From contig NZ_BDMM01000003.1 of assembly GCF_002157625.1 (NCBI RefSeq), positions 310,001-374,000 on the forward strand: DNA of 64,000 nt. The letters run 5' to 3'. The translations under genes were made by a program, and so were the position numbers. This DNA is from Brevundimonas sp. SH203 (lineage in GTDB: Bacteria > Pseudomonadota > Alphaproteobacteria > Caulobacterales > Caulobacteraceae). The notes under the pieces were generated by a model. The model made no database searches. It worked only from the letters and a program-made list of their open reading frames with translations, and was not told where the DNA came from. This document shows, in pieces, positions 63,212-64,000 of this stretch. Within the stretch, counting starts at the first letter, position 1. Each line of letters starts with the position of its first letter.

Positions 63212-64000
63212 ATGATCCAACACCCCCAGGTTCGCGGCTTCTTCGACCCCGCCACCCACACCGTGACCTATCTGGTCAGCGATCCGGCCAGCGGCAGGGC
63301 GGCCATCATCGACCCCGTTCTGGACTACGACGCCGCCAGCGCCCGCACATCGACCCGTTCGATCGAGGCGGTGACGGCGGCGCTGAAGGCGTCGGGCCTG
63401 ACTCTGGCCCTGGTTCTGGAAACCCACGCCCACGCCGACCACCTGACGGCCGCCGCCCATCTTCGCCACACGACGGGGGCGGGGGTCGGCATCGGGGCGC
63501 GCATCACCCAGGTCCAGTCGACCTTCGCCCCCCTTTTCGGCGCGGGCGACGTGCGGAGCGACGGCCGCGTCTTCGATCACCTCTATTCGGATGGCGACCG
63601 CTTCGCGCTGGGGGAGCTGACGGTTGAGGTGATCCACACCCCCGGCCACACCCCCGCCTGCGTCAGCTACCGCATCGGCGACGCCGTCTTCACCGGCGAC
63701 ACCCTGTTCATGCCCGACTACGGCACGGCGCGAACGGACTTCCCCGGCGGCGACGCCCGGACCCTGTATCGCTCGATCCAGCGCCTGCTCGCCCTGCCCG
63801 ACGACACCCGCGTCTTCGTCGGCCACGACTATCTGCCCCAGGGCCGCGCCGACCATCGGTTCGAGACCACCGTGGCGCAACAACGCAACGAGAACATCCA
63901 CGTGGGCGGCGGCGTATCCGAGGACGACTTCGTCGCCATGCGCGAGGCCCGCGACGCGACCCTGAGCGCACCGCAACTGATCCTGCCCTCGCTTCAGGTC
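63212..64000 (+). CDS. Persulfide dioxygenase-like MBL-fold hydrolase (3' end beyond window)
   Basis: At least 263 residues; the frame runs off the window. Metal ligands are in LETHAHADHLTAA, HTPGHTPACVSY, FTGDTLFMPDYGTARTDFPGG and VFVGHDYLP. These match the ETHE1/Blh class that oxidises glutathione persulfide to sulfite. Divergent from the BigR-type regulator, so regulated together with rhodanese and the sulfite exporter. The start ATG at 63212 is chosen by the family start (MIQHPQVRGFFDPAT). Confidence 0.93.
   Translation, partial: MIQHPQVRGFFDPATHTVTYLVSDPASGRAAIIDPVLDYDAASARTSTRSIEAVTAALKASGLTLALVLETHAHADHLTAAAHLRHTTGAGVGIGARITQVQSTFAPLFGAGDVRSDGRVFDHLYSDGDRFALGELTVEVIHTPGHTPACVSYRIGDAVFTGDTLFMPDYGTARTDFPGGDARTLYRSIQRLLALPDDTRVFVGHDYLPQGRADHRFETTVAQQRNENIHVGGGVSEDDFVAMREARDATLSAPQLILPSLQV

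Overview
The window is GC-rich chromosomal DNA from an alphaproteobacterium, almost certainly a member of Caulobacterales close to Brevundimonas or Caulobacter. The evidence is a CtrA cell-cycle regulator with a full receiver and winged-helix DNA-binding domain, a MucR/Ros regulator, fliI-fliJ next to ctrA, clustered GANTC (CcrM-type) sites upstream of ctrA, several DUF families typical of the group (DUF2336, DUF6456, DUF1491), and frequent GTG/TTG starts. No rRNA, tRNA or CRISPR array was seen.

Layout. 1-7 kb: a TonB-C-like secreted protein, an orphan NMT1/THI5-type binding protein, a Pro/Ala-rich exported protein, two DUF2336 proteins and mucR. 7-13 kb: OmpA/lipoprotein pair, cysK, a membrane LytTR regulator, a secreted alpha/beta hydrolase, and an Lrp regulator divergent from an EamA/RhtA-type exporter. 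13-19 kb: the flagellar and cell-cycle block (fliI, fliJ, ctrA, a DnaA-domain-IV-like HTH protein, a DUF6456 protein), with a four-helix-bundle gene inserted between fliI and fliJ and an orphan GH10 xylanase lipoprotein. 19-22 kb: sufE, a DivJ-like histidine kinase and DUF1491. 22.4-25.0 kb: a lower-GC restriction-modification island (Vsr, C5 methyltransferase, NaeI-like endonuclease). 25-40 kb: lepA, an RND efflux pair, a TonB receptor, nhaA, selO, two small membrane-protein/XRE modules and a TraB/GumN protein. 40-51 kb: DoxX, a MerR regulator with two acyl-CoA dehydrogenases, a GIY-YIG cassette, rsmE, gshA, a parDE pair with a truncated toxin, DUF72, an alcohol dehydrogenase and an acetoacetyl-CoA reductase. 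51-64 kb: gloB, sixA, DUF952, pyrD, a hybrid kinase, a lone Vsr-like nuclease, a peroxiredoxin, YqgE, a PP2C-kinase fusion, a PH-domain membrane protein, and a BigR/SqrR-type sulfide module with a divergent persulfide dioxygenase-like gene cut by the window end.

The least expected content is a set of small gene cassettes bounded by matching repeats. (i) A four-helix-bundle (S23/Avd-family) gene starts directly after the fliI stop and is bounded by a perfect 20-bp inverted repeat that overlaps the fliI stop and supplies the cassette gene's own stop codon. (ii) A GIY-YIG nuclease gene is bounded by 43-44 bp imperfect inverted repeats whose layout matches an independent gene-free repeat family elsewhere in the window. 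(iii) The NaeI-like restriction-modification island is bounded by a perfect 30-bp palindrome on one side and a degenerate copy on the other. The window also carries REPIN-like dispersed repeats (three copies, one of which supplies the Shine-Dalgarno sequence of the xylanase gene) and a 181-bp MITE-like hairpin element. Several promoters show unusually clear operator arrays (TATCGATA x3, a 13-bp repeat x3, MerR palindromes x2).
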